64,000 bases of DNA from Diaphorobacter caeni (GCF_015354245.1 NZ_JADKYZ010000003.1:310001-374000); one strand, 5' to 3'; shown: positions 34,539 through 44,936, numbered from the stretch's first letter. Translations and numbers: made by a program. The notes: generated by a model from the sequence alone, not told the origin.

Positions 34539-37500
34539 CTAGCACCCATTCTTGGGCTGAAACGGTTTGGTTTCTATTGGCTTCAAGTCAGCAGCAGTGG
34601 CTGCACCTTTGGAGGTCAAATAGTCTTGCGCCGCCTGCATTCTTGTCTCCCCGGTTGTAGTTCGCAGCTTGGCGTCAGATATACCTTGATCAATGTTTCC
34701 CCGAACACTATCTCCGCCGCGCCCCAGGACACCTGTATTTCTGGTTCCATTATTTTCGATTCCTCGAACCGTGTCATGAGGGGTTCCCACGGGAGTTGTT
34801 CTATTTATAGAATCTCCATTACCAAATCTTGGCAAACCGTCGCCACCCACATTATTACCATGTCTTCGCATCACATCATTGAGCGTTTGGCTATCAGCCG
34901 CTCGCCCGTGATAATATATATTACCATTGGCATCCGTCAAATAATAATTCCAATCCCAACCAAGCGGATCAATATAAGCCAGTGGATTTGGTGAATATCC
35001 ATTCAGGTTAATACCCCCCATCAACCCAATTGGATCCGGGCAAATAAACCGCCCAATATCCGCATCGTAATACCGGAAGGTGTTGTAATGCAGCCCCGTT
35101 TCCCTGTCCAGGTATTGCCCCTGAAACCTCAGGTTCTGCTGACGCTCGTTTTCATCACTCGGGATATTTCCACGGTCCAACGCGTGTTCGCGCTGCCCCG
35201 CCAGTGTGGTGACCTCCCACTCCTCACTAACAGTTGAGCCCCAGGTCTTATAGCTGGCCTGCCATACCAGTTGTCCTTGGGCGTTCGACAACTCCTGAGG
35301 CATGCCGACCTGATCGGTGTGGAAGTAATACACCGCGCATGCCCCGACCGAATCGGATACTCCATTGGCGACTTTGAGTGCTGGTGCGGGCGAACGAGAA
35401 CCGCCTTCTGCCATGTCGCTGTTGGCGGCTTCCCGCCGCACGGGATGCGGGACACCATCGTCATCGCCACTGAACCGTTCCCGAGCCGCCACCGCCTGGG
35501 ATGCCTGTGCGCCGGGTGCTTCTGCATCTGCGGTTGTTCCAAGCCCCCCTTCATCCGTCGCATAGCCTTCCACATCCACACGCGCCATTGGCACATAGCT
35601 GCCAGGCTCATACACATAGCTGATGACACTCGCGCCCCGGCGTTCCTCGATCAGGCGCATGCCCTCCCAGATGAATTCGGTCGTGCCAAACGCATCTCGC
35701 TTTGCAATGCGTTTGCCGATGGCGTCATACTCGAAACGCGTCGTCTGACGCGTTTCATGCTCGGTACCGGGTCGGCGGATCGTGACGACCTCGGTGAGCT
35801 GATTCTCATCATTCCATTGAAAGTGCTGACGCGTGTGCCGGCCCGAGAGTTTGAGCGTCAGCCGACCGTGCCCGTCATAGAAGTAGCGTTTGTCTTCAAA
35901 CACGCGCACGAGGTTGTCACGGACGAATCCACGTTGAGGCGCCTGCGGGGCTGTGCTGCCAACAGGGCCAGGCGTGGGATCAAGAATGTTCCCCGCCGGG
36001 TCGTAATGGAAGCTCTCATTGGCGGCTTGCGCCAATGCGTTACCGACGCCGCCCAGCACCGCGCGGCGCGTCTGAAGGATACGCCCCGTGGCATCGTATT
36101 GATGGCCGGTATCACCGTGCAGGCTGTGGCGATTCGCGCACATTTCCCCCACCTTGTCGTAGCGCCACGCTTTGAGCAGGCCCTGGAGGTTGCGGGATTC
36201 TGGATGGCTTGCAGCGGCTGGCTGCTGGAGGGTGTCAAGCGCCTGCTGCCATTCCGCAGCACCAGGCTGTCCCAGTCCAAAGGGTTGGGTGACCAAGCTG
36301 GAGGAACGTGTCCATGCGCCGGTGAGTCTTCCTACAGGATCGTAGTCGTAGCGCGTCTGCGCCCTGCCCTGGGTACGCAGAACTTCCTGGTGAAGCTCGT
36401 CGCGCTCCATGTCGCAGATGGTTTGATGAATAGACGTTTGCTCATCATCGTCGGTCGATCCGTGCACCAGGTTGATTTGATGAAGATGGCCCGAACCGTA
36501 ATGAAGAAAATTCAGCGCACGCTGACTCGCGTGGCCAGGGACACTCGGCAATGCCGTCTGTGTGCGGTTACCTAACGGATCATGCTCATGGCGCAGCACA
36601 TGCGCCTTGCCGGTCGGGAGATCGGTTGCTGTCTCGGCGACCAAGTTGCCCATCACGTCGTACGCAAACGTGGATGCATGCAAAGGAATCAGCTCGTAGG
36701 CTGGTGATGCGACTGTATCCTCAGGCATCTCGCCAGCGAACTCTACCCGCAACTTGGTCGCAGAGAGCAGCCTGTCCATCGCATCATAGGCATAGCGATA
36801 GTGGTACTCCGCCGTACGCTTCTCCAATAGGCGCCCAACCGCATCGCGCACAAACTCCGTCTTACGGGCGGCATCCTTGGCGTTGTAACCACCAGAGCTA
36901 CGCCCGTCACCCCAACCTGCGATCTCGGGCGTCAGGCCGTTGGTTGAGGAGCTCTCCATGTCCACCAGCAAATCATCGCCCATTCCAGGGTGATGCACGA
37001 CCGTTACGGGCCAGCCGTTGACGTCGTAGTCAACGCAGACGCGCTGCCCTCCCACTCGCCGCTCCTCCACAAGGCGATCCCCGGCGTCATATTCAAAATG
37101 GAAACTCTCGCCGTTTTCATTCTGCAACGCGGCGAGACGGTGCGCCTCGTCGTAGGTGAGTTCTATTCGCCGCTTCTCGGCATCTTGCTTGGTGGTGAGT
37201 TGCCCACGCGTGTTGTGCGTCCACAAGGTACTTCGGTGATAAGGATCGGTGACACTACCTACCAGACCTGCAGAGGTGTAGTGGTATTGCCAGTGAGCAT
37301 CATCGGCAGTACGGGTTTGCAACACCTGGCCTAACGCATTGCGCGTGAGCTCTGTGGAGTGTCCTCTGGCATTGGTGATGCGCGCCAGTTGATCCCACTT
37401 GTCGTACTCGTAGGTCGTCGCGCTACCCGAACAATCCGTGTAGCTTGTGAGCTGGGCCAGACGGTTGTATTGATAACGCTTGTGCCCGCCCTTTGCGTCC

Positions 37501-39476
37501 GTGAAAAGTACCGGCAGACCCCTGTCGTCATAGACGTAGTACTCGCTGAGCTTATCCGGTCGCTCAACCTCCGTTAGGTCGCCAAACTCGTTGTACGTGC
37601 AATGCCATGCGCTTCCATCCATGTCGACAAGGCGCACCAGCTTGCCACGCACATCCTCCCAGCGAAGCGTCGCCGTGCGGCCTATCGGATCCTGAATGGT
37701 CGCCAGTTGTCCTTTGGCGTCGTATGCGAAACGGTACAGGCCACCACTCGCGAGGCTGTGACTCAGCAGGTGCCGGTCGGCATTCCAGGTCAGATGGAAT
37801 TGCGCGCCCATGGGATTGGTGTAGCGCGTAACCAGCTTGTCGGCATTGCAGACCCAATGCTGAGACCGCCCAAGATGGTCGAGGCAATGAACCTCGTAAC
37901 TCCCCGTCTCGTCCGGAGGGTAGTAGGTGAAGGCATAGGCCTCGCCGTCATTGGTCCAGTGCTGGATGACGCGCCCTTCGGGTCGAAGTTCATCCCACTC
38001 ATAGTTGCACTCCAAACCCGAAGCAAACCACTGGCTTACCATCATATGGTTTTGGTAGGTGAACTTCCGCCGAACATGACCCAGGCGATCGATGACTTCA
38101 GCGAGGTCGCCATGCTCGTTGTAGCGGTATTTCACCAGGATCAGCGGCGCCGCCGCATCCACTTGCTCCACACGTACCAGCCGCGCGCTGCGTGCATCAG
38201 CACCGCTGTAATGCAGGACCACGCGCTGGTCGGCGCTGGTGGAGATCGCTCTCAACAGGCCATGCTCGTCATACTCGTAGCTGACGCTATTCTCATGCTC
38301 ATCCTGCAGGAACTTCAGCGGCAAACGCTCACCATCCGCATTGCTTGTGCGTTTGCCAAAGCCGTACAACACGCCCTGCGACGGATAGTTGATGAAATAG
38401 AAGCCACCCGGGCTGCGAATAATCTGAAACTGCTCGGCGACATAGTAGCGTTGCTCGCCAGGCTCCAGATCCTCGAAAATCAGCTCACGCCCCTGCGGAC
38501 CGTAGTAACGCAGTTCGCCATCAATGAATGCAAACTCCAAGGAGGCAGGCGTTACCCAGCCCGGTCCCAATATGCCTGCACGATCGTCTTTGGAGTTATA
38601 GAACCGCCACCACGCCAAAGGCATGGGACCTGCCAACGAGAAATCGTCCTCGAACGGAATAATCTTCGCACCGGTCGGCACATGCACCGGCTTGCCTTGC
38701 AGCGAGTTTCCAAGCCACGTCCCAAACGAATTTCCCGCATTCGTTCCATAATCGAAACTGGGTATCGGCAGATTCAATCCTGCCGCATTGGCACCAACGG
38801 CCACGCCCACGCCAATCCCTACGTCCGCCAGAAAACAAGGCAGTCCCTTCTTCAGGCCCGCCAGCCCTCCTCCGATGATTTCACACCCCATGCGAAAGTA
38901 GCTAGCGTACTGCCGCAGTTCGTTGGAAATCTCCTGCGAGCGCTTTTCCGCGATGGCGAATGGCGGTGAGCCAATGATGACGTTATCTGAGCCCGAGCTG
39001 ATTTTCGCATCGCAGTCCACTGCATCATCGACACGCGCGGCACGCTTGCCGTTGAACCAGACGGTTGTCGCACCTTCGATGATGGGACTGTGCTTTGGCG
39101 AAGGATGGTCTGAACAATCTGCAAAATCAATCTGCGCGGGATGCGCCCTGTAAGCCCTGCGGTTGTTGATCAGAATATTGGACGAACCGATGGCGTTCAG
39201 CGTACCCGTCACATAGGTAAACGTTCGCCCTACCGCCTCACCGGTTGACTGCAGAAAATCACCTGCAGGTCCGATCAGCGCCACACCCACCACGATTCCG
39301 ATGCCGATGGCGGCAATGGTGCCGAACGGAAAAACACACGCCATCCCGGCCAGTGCGGACGCCAGTCCCCAGCTCGCCAAACCACCGACGATACCGGCAG
39401 CCAACGTACCTAACAGAAAGCCTGTCTTTGCATGGCTGTGGGATATCTCATCCAAATGTCGTGCGGCTTCTGGCAT
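34539..39476 (-). CDS. T6SS Rhs effector: prePAAR-PAAR-Rhs core-GIY-YIG-like tip
   Basis: 1645 residues. The N-terminus has the prePAAR motif AARHLDEISH and membrane helices (18-75), then a PAAR domain (about 95-175, SSNILINNRRAYRAH to SGSDNVIIG). Many YD/Rhs repeats follow to about 1470, closing with YDADIGRFICPDPIGLMGG and NPLAYIDPLGW. The last 138 residues are the variable toxin: NYYLTDANGNIYYHGR and a later VRGIEN resemble a GIY-YIG nuclease (two Tyr, Arg, Glu). It should ride on the VgrG spike, helped by the DUF1795 chaperone gene 45 bp upstream. The tip DNA is AT-richer than the core, as in exchanged tips. Confidence 0.9.
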   Translation of the reverse strand: MPEAARHLDEISHSHAKTGFLLGTLAAGIVGGLASWGLASALAGMACVFPFGTIAAIGIGIVVGVALIGPAGDFLQSTGEAVGRTFTYVTGTLNAIGSSNILINNRRAYRAHPAQIDFADCSDHPSPKHSPIIEGATTVWFNGKRAARVDDAVDCDAKISSGSDNVIIGSPPFAIAEKRSQEISNELRQYASYFRMGCEIIGGGLAGLKKGLPCFLADVGIGVGVAVGANAAGLNLPIPSFDYGTNAGNSFGTWLGNSLQGKPVHVPTGAKIIPFEDDFSLAGPMPLAWWRFYNSKDDRAGILGPGWVTPASLEFAFIDGELRYYGPQGRELIFEDLEPGEQRYYVAEQFQIIRSPGGFYFINYPSQGVLYGFGKRTSNADGERLPLKFLQDEHENSVSYEYDEHGLLRAISTSADQRVVLHYSGADARSARLVRVEQVDAAAPLILVKYRYNEHGDLAEVIDRLGHVRRKFTYQNHMMVSQWFASGLECNYEWDELRPEGRVIQHWTNDGEAYAFTYYPPDETGSYEVHCLDHLGRSQHWVCNADKLVTRYTNPMGAQFHLTWNADRHLLSHSLASGGLYRFAYDAKGQLATIQDPIGRTATLRWEDVRGKLVRLVDMDGSAWHCTYNEFGDLTEVERPDKLSEYYVYDDRGLPVLFTDAKGGHKRYQYNRLAQLTSYTDCSGSATTYEYDKWDQLARITNARGHSTELTRNALGQVLQTRTADDAHWQYHYTSAGLVGSVTDPYHRSTLWTHNTRGQLTTKQDAEKRRIELTYDEAHRLAALQNENGESFHFEYDAGDRLVEERRVGGQRVCVDYDVNGWPVTVVHHPGMGDDLLVDMESSSTNGLTPEIAGWGDGRSSGGYNAKDAARKTEFVRDAVGRLLEKRTAEYHYRYAYDAMDRLLSATKLRVEFAGEMPEDTVASPAYELIPLHASTFAYDVMGNLVAETATDLPTGKAHVLRHEHDPLGNRTQTALPSVPGHASQRALNFLHYGSGHLHQINLVHGSTDDDEQTSIHQTICDMERDELHQEVLRTQGRAQTRYDYDPVGRLTGAWTRSSSLVTQPFGLGQPGAAEWQQALDTLQQPAAASHPESRNLQGLLKAWRYDKVGEMCANRHSLHGDTGHQYDATGRILQTRRAVLGGVGNALAQAANESFHYDPAGNILDPTPGPVGSTAPQAPQRGFVRDNLVRVFEDKRYFYDGHGRLTLKLSGRHTRQHFQWNDENQLTEVVTIRRPGTEHETRQTTRFEYDAIGKRIAKRDAFGTTEFIWEGMRLIEERRGASVISYVYEPGSYVPMARVDVEGYATDEGGLGTTADAEAPGAQASQAVAARERFSGDDDGVPHPVRREAANSDMAEGGSRSPAPALKVANGVSDSVGACAVYYFHTDQVGMPQELSNAQGQLVWQASYKTWGSTVSEEWEVTTLAGQREHALDRGNIPSDENERQQNLRFQGQYLDRETGLHYNTFRYYDADIGRFICPDPIGLMGGINLNGYSPNPLAYIDPLGWDWNYYLTDANGNIYYHGRAADSQTLNDVMRRHGNNVGGDGLPRFGNGDSINRTTPVGTPHDTVRGIENNGTRNTGVLGRGGDSVRGNIDQGISDAKLRTTTGETRMQAAQDYLTSKGAATAADLKPIETKPFQPKNGC

Positions 39477-39521
39477 GGCGAGTGATGGGGGGGTTGTTTC
39501 TGGAAAAAAGTGTTCAGCGAA

Positions 39522-39959
39522 TCAGGGTTTCAGCGACACACTGTTCATCAGGTTGTTCCACTGCAGTGTCTCCTTGTCCTCCCATAGTCCGCGAGACGTT
39601 CCCACGAAAATGAGAATCCGTTTCTCGTCGGGTAAGACGTACAAGTGCTTTTGATAGATGATGTTTCCACCATTCTTGAAGCGGACAAAAATCTCTATGC
39701 CGCTAAGCACTCCTCCCCCGGCCACCGGCACGGTTCGCGCCTTTTGCGGCTCCATTTCCTTGAACTTGTCCTGCCCAGCGATGACCTGCAACTGCTTCTT
39801 CACGACGCTGGCGAGGGTTTCGTTCTTTGGTAGTACGTCCCGGCTGACCACTAGGTTGAAACTGGGCAGGGAGCCCTCTCCCAACATCAGCGCATTCACC
39901 GTCTGATCCCGGAACGGGACGGGCAAATCGATTTCAAATTCCTGTGCTAGATACTTCAT
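39522..39959 (-). CDS. DUF1795 (DcrB/EagR-type) effector chaperone
   Basis: 145 residues with the DUF1795 fold pattern: FEIDLPVPFRDQTVNALML, SFNLVVSRDVLPKNETL and QKHLYVLPDEKRILIFVGTS. EagR proteins of this family shield the N-terminal membrane helices of prePAAR effectors and load them on VgrG. The adjoining effector begins with exactly such helices. The order vgrG-eagR-rhs is the standard one. Confidence 0.88.
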   Translation of the reverse strand: MKYLAQEFEIDLPVPFRDQTVNALMLGEGSLPSFNLVVSRDVLPKNETLASVVKKQLQVIAGQDKFKEMEPQKARTVPVAGGGVLSGIEIFVRFKNGGNIIYQKHLYVLPDEKRILIFVGTSRGLWEDKETLQWNNLMNSVSLKP

Positions 39960-40019
39960 TCACGACCCTGTTCAATTGAAACGCACTCGCCGCCAGATAG
40001 CGCGGCACCGATACCGTGC

Positions 40020-42596
40020 TCATGCCTTGTCCGGGTTCAGATGGATCTCCGACCCGTGTTGCTGCAACACATTGGAAAAACTCAGCAGCCCGGTCTCACC
40101 CTCGGCCGTCACCTGTGTCTTCGCCTTGGTATGGACGTCGGCACCCATCGACTCGGTGTAGATCTTGTTTTGCGCCACGATGCTGATGGTTCCCGCCTCG
40201 CCATCCATCACGATCTTGGTTGCGCCGCATTCGAGCTCAATCCGTTTGGGTGCGGTGATACGTACGCCCTGGTCTATAGCCTGCACCAACACATTCAGCT
40301 TGCCTTCGACGTGCGCGTTCTCCGAGGTAGAAGTCAAGCTGGCCGAGTTTTGTGAAGTGAGGTTGATCGCACCTGACAAAGCGCTGTGCGCAATGTCGCC
40401 AGCCGTCACCGTAATGCCATGCCCCCCGGAGTCCACGTGTGTACTCATCCCTGCGCTGGCCAGCACCGTGGTTTGTCCCGCGCTGGTCATGGTCACATGG
40501 GCGCCCGAGTGAATTGAGGTGCTCTGGCCGCTGCTCATGACCACCGGCTTTGGCGTGATCATCGAATGCCCCTCCGGGCTCACGATGGATACGATGGGCT
40601 TATTGATGTCGCGGCTGTTGCTCAGCAGTTCCATCGATTGCGCGAGGGCCGGATTTCCGCTGTCGGGCACCGCGAGTTCCTGTCCGGTCGGCGCAGCCTG
40701 TGCCATCATCCCCAGTGCCTGAGCGGCCACGCTCGGGATGGCTGACGTCATCTTCTGCACGACCTGATCACGCCCTTGCTTCAAATTGCCGATGACGCCC
40801 TTCGCAGCCGCAACCGATGACTCCGCGTTCTGTTGCAGAGTCTGGGCTTGAGTGAGCACGGAATTCATCTGCTCATGCCCATCCGGGCTGTCGTGCGAAA
40901 TCTTCTGCTTGAAGTCCTGCGTGTACGTCGTGATCAGCAAGCCCTTGTCCGCGCGGATGGCCCCCCACTCATTGGTCCGCAATTCAAACCCATAACTGCG
41001 CTTGGCCTCCGAGCCCTGATTCAACAGGTAGCCCATGTGGAGGTGCGTATTGCCGTGGTCGCTCGACAGCTCCAGATGCTCGATGCCCTTCTGGTCTTCA
41101 AAGCGAAGCATGTTCTTGCCGCCGCCGCCCTTGCTCCAGTTGGTCTGCGTGCCCGATTGCGTCTTGTGCTTGGGCAGCTCCCACGGCGGCATCTGCAGCG
41201 CGTTGTACACACGCCCTGTGATGATCGGGTAGTCCGGGTCGCCGTTCAAAAAGTCGACGATCACTTCCTGGCCGATGCGAGGGATGTGCATGCCGCCGTA
41301 GTTGCTGCCCGCCCAGGTCTGGCTCACGCGGATCCAGCAGCTGGAGTTTTCGTCCATCGTGCCGTAGCGGTCCCAGTGGAACTGCACCTTCACGCGCCCG
41401 TATTTGTCGGTGTAGATCTCTTCGCCCGCCGGTCCGGTGACGACTGCAGTCTGTGGACCCGTGGTGTGCGGCTTCGGGGTCACGCGCTGGCTGCGGTACG
41501 GCACGCTCTTGGGCACCACGTTGAAGCTGATGCGGTACGTCGTCGGGCTGTCGATGCCCGCGCGCTTGGCGCTGCCCGAGCCGCCAGCGCCATCGCTGCG
41601 ACGCACGTTCTCTTCAAACCGGTAGTACGCCGATTCAATGAGGTATTCCTTGTTCTGGTCTTCACGCGGATAGCGCGTCAAGGAAAAAAGGTAACCAGGA
41701 GCAATATTTCGCGCATTGCCCTCACCTTGGGCTACTTCTCGTTGCGCCTTTTGCTGTTCGATTCGCACCCGCGCGTAGTTCTCGCCATCGCCGGTTTCGG
41801 TGTAACCACCGGGCCAGTCATAGAGCTCGCGGCTGTCTTCGGTGTGGCCTGCGGGCTGCTGCTGCTTGGTGTCCAGAATGGCCTTGGGCTTTTCGAAATC
41901 GTAATCGTCCGCCGCAAAATGGCCGCTGGCGATGTCTTCGGCAAAGCTCCAGCCGTCGATGAAGTCCTCATCGTGCACGTGCGCCGCGCGGTCGCCCGAG
42001 TAGTAGGTGATCGTGCTGGGGCCGCTGGGCAGCGGGCTGTGGCTACCGATGTCGTCGGCCAGCACCAGTTTGTGGCTGCCCTGGCTGTGTTCAAAATAGA
42101 AGTATCCGCCTTCAGATTCGAGCAGGCGAGCTACAAAATTGAAGTCCGTCTCGCCGTACTGGACCATGTAGTCCCAGGTGCGATAGCTGCCGGTGAGCTT
42201 GTCCTCGATGGTGAAACCATACGGGCCCAGCACTTCCTTGATGATGTCCGGCACCTTCTTGAACTGGAAGATCTTGAAGTCCGAGCGGCGCGTCGCATGC
42301 CATAGCCATGGCCTCAGCACGGCTTCGTAGCTATAGAAATCCCCATCGCGACCGATGTAGGTGAACTGCGTCACCTGCCCCGAGAGAAACCGCTTGCCCC
42401 CACCGCCGAGCTTGGTGGTCAGGTCCACCTCCACGCTCATGTCCTTTCCGAGAAGACTCTTGGCGGAGATCGATGCGCTCTGGCTGATCAGCCGGACGCG
42501 GTACTCGAAAAGGCGCGATATCTGCTCGCTTCCCTCCAGTGAACGGAACTCCAATTGCTCGCCCAATGGACTATGGGCAATGAAGGTGCGATTCAT
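40020..42596 (-). CDS. vgrG: Type VI secretion spike protein VgrG (TssI)
   Basis: 858 residues. gp27/gp44-like N-terminal domains (GEQLEFRSLEGSEQISRLFEY...) are followed by the gp5 OB and needle part (VTGPAGEEIYTDKYGRVKVQFHWDR; SCWIRVSQTWAGSNYGGMHIPRIGQEV in pieces), then a DUF2345 domain (about 640-800). No catalytic extension is evident after it, so this VgrG probably carries the Rhs/PAAR effector encoded downstream. It is divergent from tssB across 221 AT-rich base pairs. Confidence 0.95.
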   Translation of the reverse strand: MNRTFIAHSPLGEQLEFRSLEGSEQISRLFEYRVRLISQSASISAKSLLGKDMSVEVDLTTKLGGGGKRFLSGQVTQFTYIGRDGDFYSYEAVLRPWLWHATRRSDFKIFQFKKVPDIIKEVLGPYGFTIEDKLTGSYRTWDYMVQYGETDFNFVARLLESEGGYFYFEHSQGSHKLVLADDIGSHSPLPSGPSTITYYSGDRAAHVHDEDFIDGWSFAEDIASGHFAADDYDFEKPKAILDTKQQQPAGHTEDSRELYDWPGGYTETGDGENYARVRIEQQKAQREVAQGEGNARNIAPGYLFSLTRYPREDQNKEYLIESAYYRFEENVRRSDGAGGSGSAKRAGIDSPTTYRISFNVVPKSVPYRSQRVTPKPHTTGPQTAVVTGPAGEEIYTDKYGRVKVQFHWDRYGTMDENSSCWIRVSQTWAGSNYGGMHIPRIGQEVIVDFLNGDPDYPIITGRVYNALQMPPWELPKHKTQSGTQTNWSKGGGGKNMLRFEDQKGIEHLELSSDHGNTHLHMGYLLNQGSEAKRSYGFELRTNEWGAIRADKGLLITTYTQDFKQKISHDSPDGHEQMNSVLTQAQTLQQNAESSVAAAKGVIGNLKQGRDQVVQKMTSAIPSVAAQALGMMAQAAPTGQELAVPDSGNPALAQSMELLSNSRDINKPIVSIVSPEGHSMITPKPVVMSSGQSTSIHSGAHVTMTSAGQTTVLASAGMSTHVDSGGHGITVTAGDIAHSALSGAINLTSQNSASLTSTSENAHVEGKLNVLVQAIDQGVRITAPKRIELECGATKIVMDGEAGTISIVAQNKIYTESMGADVHTKAKTQVTAEGETGLLSFSNVLQQHGSEIHLNPDKA

Positions 42597-42710
42597 TCCT
42601 GAAATCTCCTTTGCCGCCTGTGCGGTAGATCCGACTCGACGAACGGCTCAACATTGTTTGCAGTTTTTATCTTACGATAGCAAAAACTTAGTGACTAATA
42701 CACAACGATA

Positions 42711-42738
42711 GTTGAAGGTCATGTAACATCACTTCAAC
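42711..42738. promoter_or_regulatory. Dyad in the vgrG/tssB divergent promoter region
   Basis: GTTGAAG (42711-42717) and CTTCAAC (42732-42738) are perfect 7-bp arms with a 14-bp spacer in an AT-rich intergenic region, 80 bp before tssB. A regulator site for the T6SS genes is plausible. No clear sigma-54 -24/-12 site was seen. Confidence 0.35.
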
Positions 42739-42817
42739 AAAATTGATGTAGATTAGAAAACAGATTGCTAATATTTATCGCATTCTGCAACTTCATACAG
42801 CATTGGTTGGACGAAAT

Positions 42818-43384
42818 ATGACCACTAGCATGAACATGAAGCAGCGCCTTGCTGCGAGAGGGAAAAGCGGCCAGAAATTCATCGCCCGCAATCGCGCGCC
42901 TCGCGTACAGATCGAGTACGACGTCGAGGTCTACGGTTCGGAGAAGAAGATCCAGCTGCCATTTGTGATGGGTGTGATGGCGGATCTGTCGGGCAAGCCG
43001 ACGGAGGCGCTGCCCGAAGTCGGGGACCGCAAGTTCCTCGAGATCGACGTCGACAACTTCGACGCCCGCATGAAGGCCATCAAGCCACGCGTGTCCTATC
43101 AAGTGCCCAACACGCTGACTGGCGAGGGCAACATGGCCGTGGACATCACCTTTGACAGCATGGATGATTTCTCGCCCGATGCAGTCGCCAAGAAGGTGGA
43201 CGCGCTGAGCAAGCTGCTCGATGCCCGCACCCAGTTGGCCAATCTGCTGTCGTACATGGACGGCAAGTCCGGCGCGGAAAACCTGATTGCCAAGGTACTG
43301 GCAGATCCGGCGCTGATGAAGGCCCTGTCCTCCACACCGAATCAGCAAAAGGCCGAGAACTCCCCGGGAAATGAAGAGCAGTAA
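42818..43384 (+). CDS. tssB: T6SS contractile sheath small subunit TssB
   Basis: 188 residues from ATG 42818. VQIEYDVEVYGSEKKIQLPFVMGVMADLSG is the TssB/VipA hallmark, and the C-terminal helix has LDARTQLANLLSYMDGKSGAE. With TssC it builds the cytoplasmic sheath whose contraction drives the Hcp tube. First gene of the plus-strand T6SS block; tssC follows after 49 bp. Confidence 0.95.
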   Translation: MTTSMNMKQRLAARGKSGQKFIARNRAPRVQIEYDVEVYGSEKKIQLPFVMGVMADLSGKPTEALPEVGDRKFLEIDVDNFDARMKAIKPRVSYQVPNTLTGEGNMAVDITFDSMDDFSPDAVAKKVDALSKLLDARTQLANLLSYMDGKSGAENLIAKVLADPALMKALSSTPNQQKAENSPGNEEQ

Positions 43385-43433
43385 CCGGCGTCACTCACGT
43401 TGCGGCTCCTAACCCATTTCGAGGAACACCAGA

Positions 43434-44936
43434 ATGGCAGTCACTGAAAAACAAGGCCTTGCGCAGTCAACAACGCTCGAAAGCGATGCGTTTGCCTCGC
43501 TGCTGAACAAGGAATTCAAACCCAAGACCGAGCAGGCTCAGGAAGCCGTCGTCTCCGCCGTGCGCACGCTGGCGGAGCAGGCACTGACCAACACCAACAT
43601 CATCTCCGCCGATGCCTACCGCACCGTCGAGGGCATGATCGCCGAGATCGACCGCAAGCTGTCGGAACAGGTGAACCTGATCATCCACCACGAGGACTTC
43701 CAGCGCCTGGAAGGCACCTGGCGCGGTCTGCACTATCTCGTGAACAACACCGAGACCGACGAGATGCTGAAGATCCAGATCTTCAACATCAACAAGAAGG
43801 ATCTGGGCCGCACGCTGCAGCGCCACAAGGGCATCCTGTGGGACCAGAGCCCCATCTTCAAGAAGGTCTACGAAGCGGAATACGGCCAGTTCGGCGGCGA
43901 GCCTTTCGGCTGCCTCGTGGGCGACTACCACTTCGACCACAACCCCCAGGACGTGGCGCTGCTCACCGAAATGTCGAAGATCGCGGCATCGGCACACTGC
44001 CCCTTCATCGCCGGTGCGGACTCCAGTCTGATGCAGATGGAGTCATGGCAGGAACTGGCCAATCCGCGCGATCTGACCAAGATTTTCGGCAACACCGAAT
44101 ACATCAAGTGGCGCGCACTGCGTGACTCGGACGACGCGCGTTATCTGGGTCTGACGATGCCGCGCTTCCTCTCGCGCCTGCCCTACAGCACGAAGGAAAA
44201 CCCGGTCGACGGCTTCGACTTCGAAGAAGACACCGCCGGCGCCAACCACAACAATTTCTGCTGGTCCAACTCCGCTTATGCGATGGCAACGAACATCAAC
44301 CGTTCGTTCAAGCTCTACGGCTGGTGCACATCGATCCGCGGCGTGGAGTCCGGCGGCATCGTGGAAGACCTGCCGGTGCACGTCTTCCCGAGCGACGACG
44401 GTGGCGTGGACATCAAGTGCCCCACCGAAATTGCGATCAGCGACCGCCGCGAAGCGGAACTCGCCAAGAACGGCCTGATGCCGCTCGTGTATCGCAAGAA
44501 CAGCGACGTGGCAGCCTTCATCGGCGCCCAGTCACTGCAAAAGCCTGCAGAGTATTACGACGCCGACGCGACGGCCAATGCCAATCTGTCCGCGCGCCTG
44601 CCGTACCTCTTCGCATGCTGCCGCTTTGCGCACTATCTCAAGTGCATCGTCCGCGACAAGATCGGCTCCTTCAAGGAGCGTGACGATGTGCAGCTTTGGT
44701 TGAACAACTGGATCATGAACTACGTCGATGGTGATCCAGGCAATTCTTCCGAATCCGTCAAGGCAATGAAACCTTTGGCAGCCGCCGAAGTCGTGGTTGA
44801 AGAAATTGAGGAGAACCCAGGCTACTACACGGCCAAGTTCTTCTTGCGTCCTCACTACCAACTCGAGGGCCTCACGGTTTCCTTGCGCCTGGTGTCCAAG
44901 CTGCCATCCGTGAAACAAGCGGCAGTGCAGCAGTAA
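43434..44936 (+). CDS. tssC: T6SS contractile sheath large subunit TssC
   Basis: 500 residues, normal length. Typical segments are FQRLEGTWRGLHYLVNNTET, KKVYEAEYGQFGGEPFG, WQELANPRDLTKIF and LGLTMPRFLSRLPYS. The C-terminus LEGLTVSLRLVSKLPS is the conserved end strand that interlocks with TssB. Forms the sheath together with TssB. Confidence 0.96.
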   Translation: MAVTEKQGLAQSTTLESDAFASLLNKEFKPKTEQAQEAVVSAVRTLAEQALTNTNIISADAYRTVEGMIAEIDRKLSEQVNLIIHHEDFQRLEGTWRGLHYLVNNTETDEMLKIQIFNINKKDLGRTLQRHKGILWDQSPIFKKVYEAEYGQFGGEPFGCLVGDYHFDHNPQDVALLTEMSKIAASAHCPFIAGADSSLMQMESWQELANPRDLTKIFGNTEYIKWRALRDSDDARYLGLTMPRFLSRLPYSTKENPVDGFDFEEDTAGANHNNFCWSNSAYAMATNINRSFKLYGWCTSIRGVESGGIVEDLPVHVFPSDDGGVDIKCPTEIAISDRREAELAKNGLMPLVYRKNSDVAAFIGAQSLQKPAEYYDADATANANLSARLPYLFACCRFAHYLKCIVRDKIGSFKERDDVQLWLNNWIMNYVDGDPGNSSESVKAMKPLAAAEVVVEEIEENPGYYTAKFFLRPHYQLEGLTVSLRLVSKLPSVKQAAVQQ

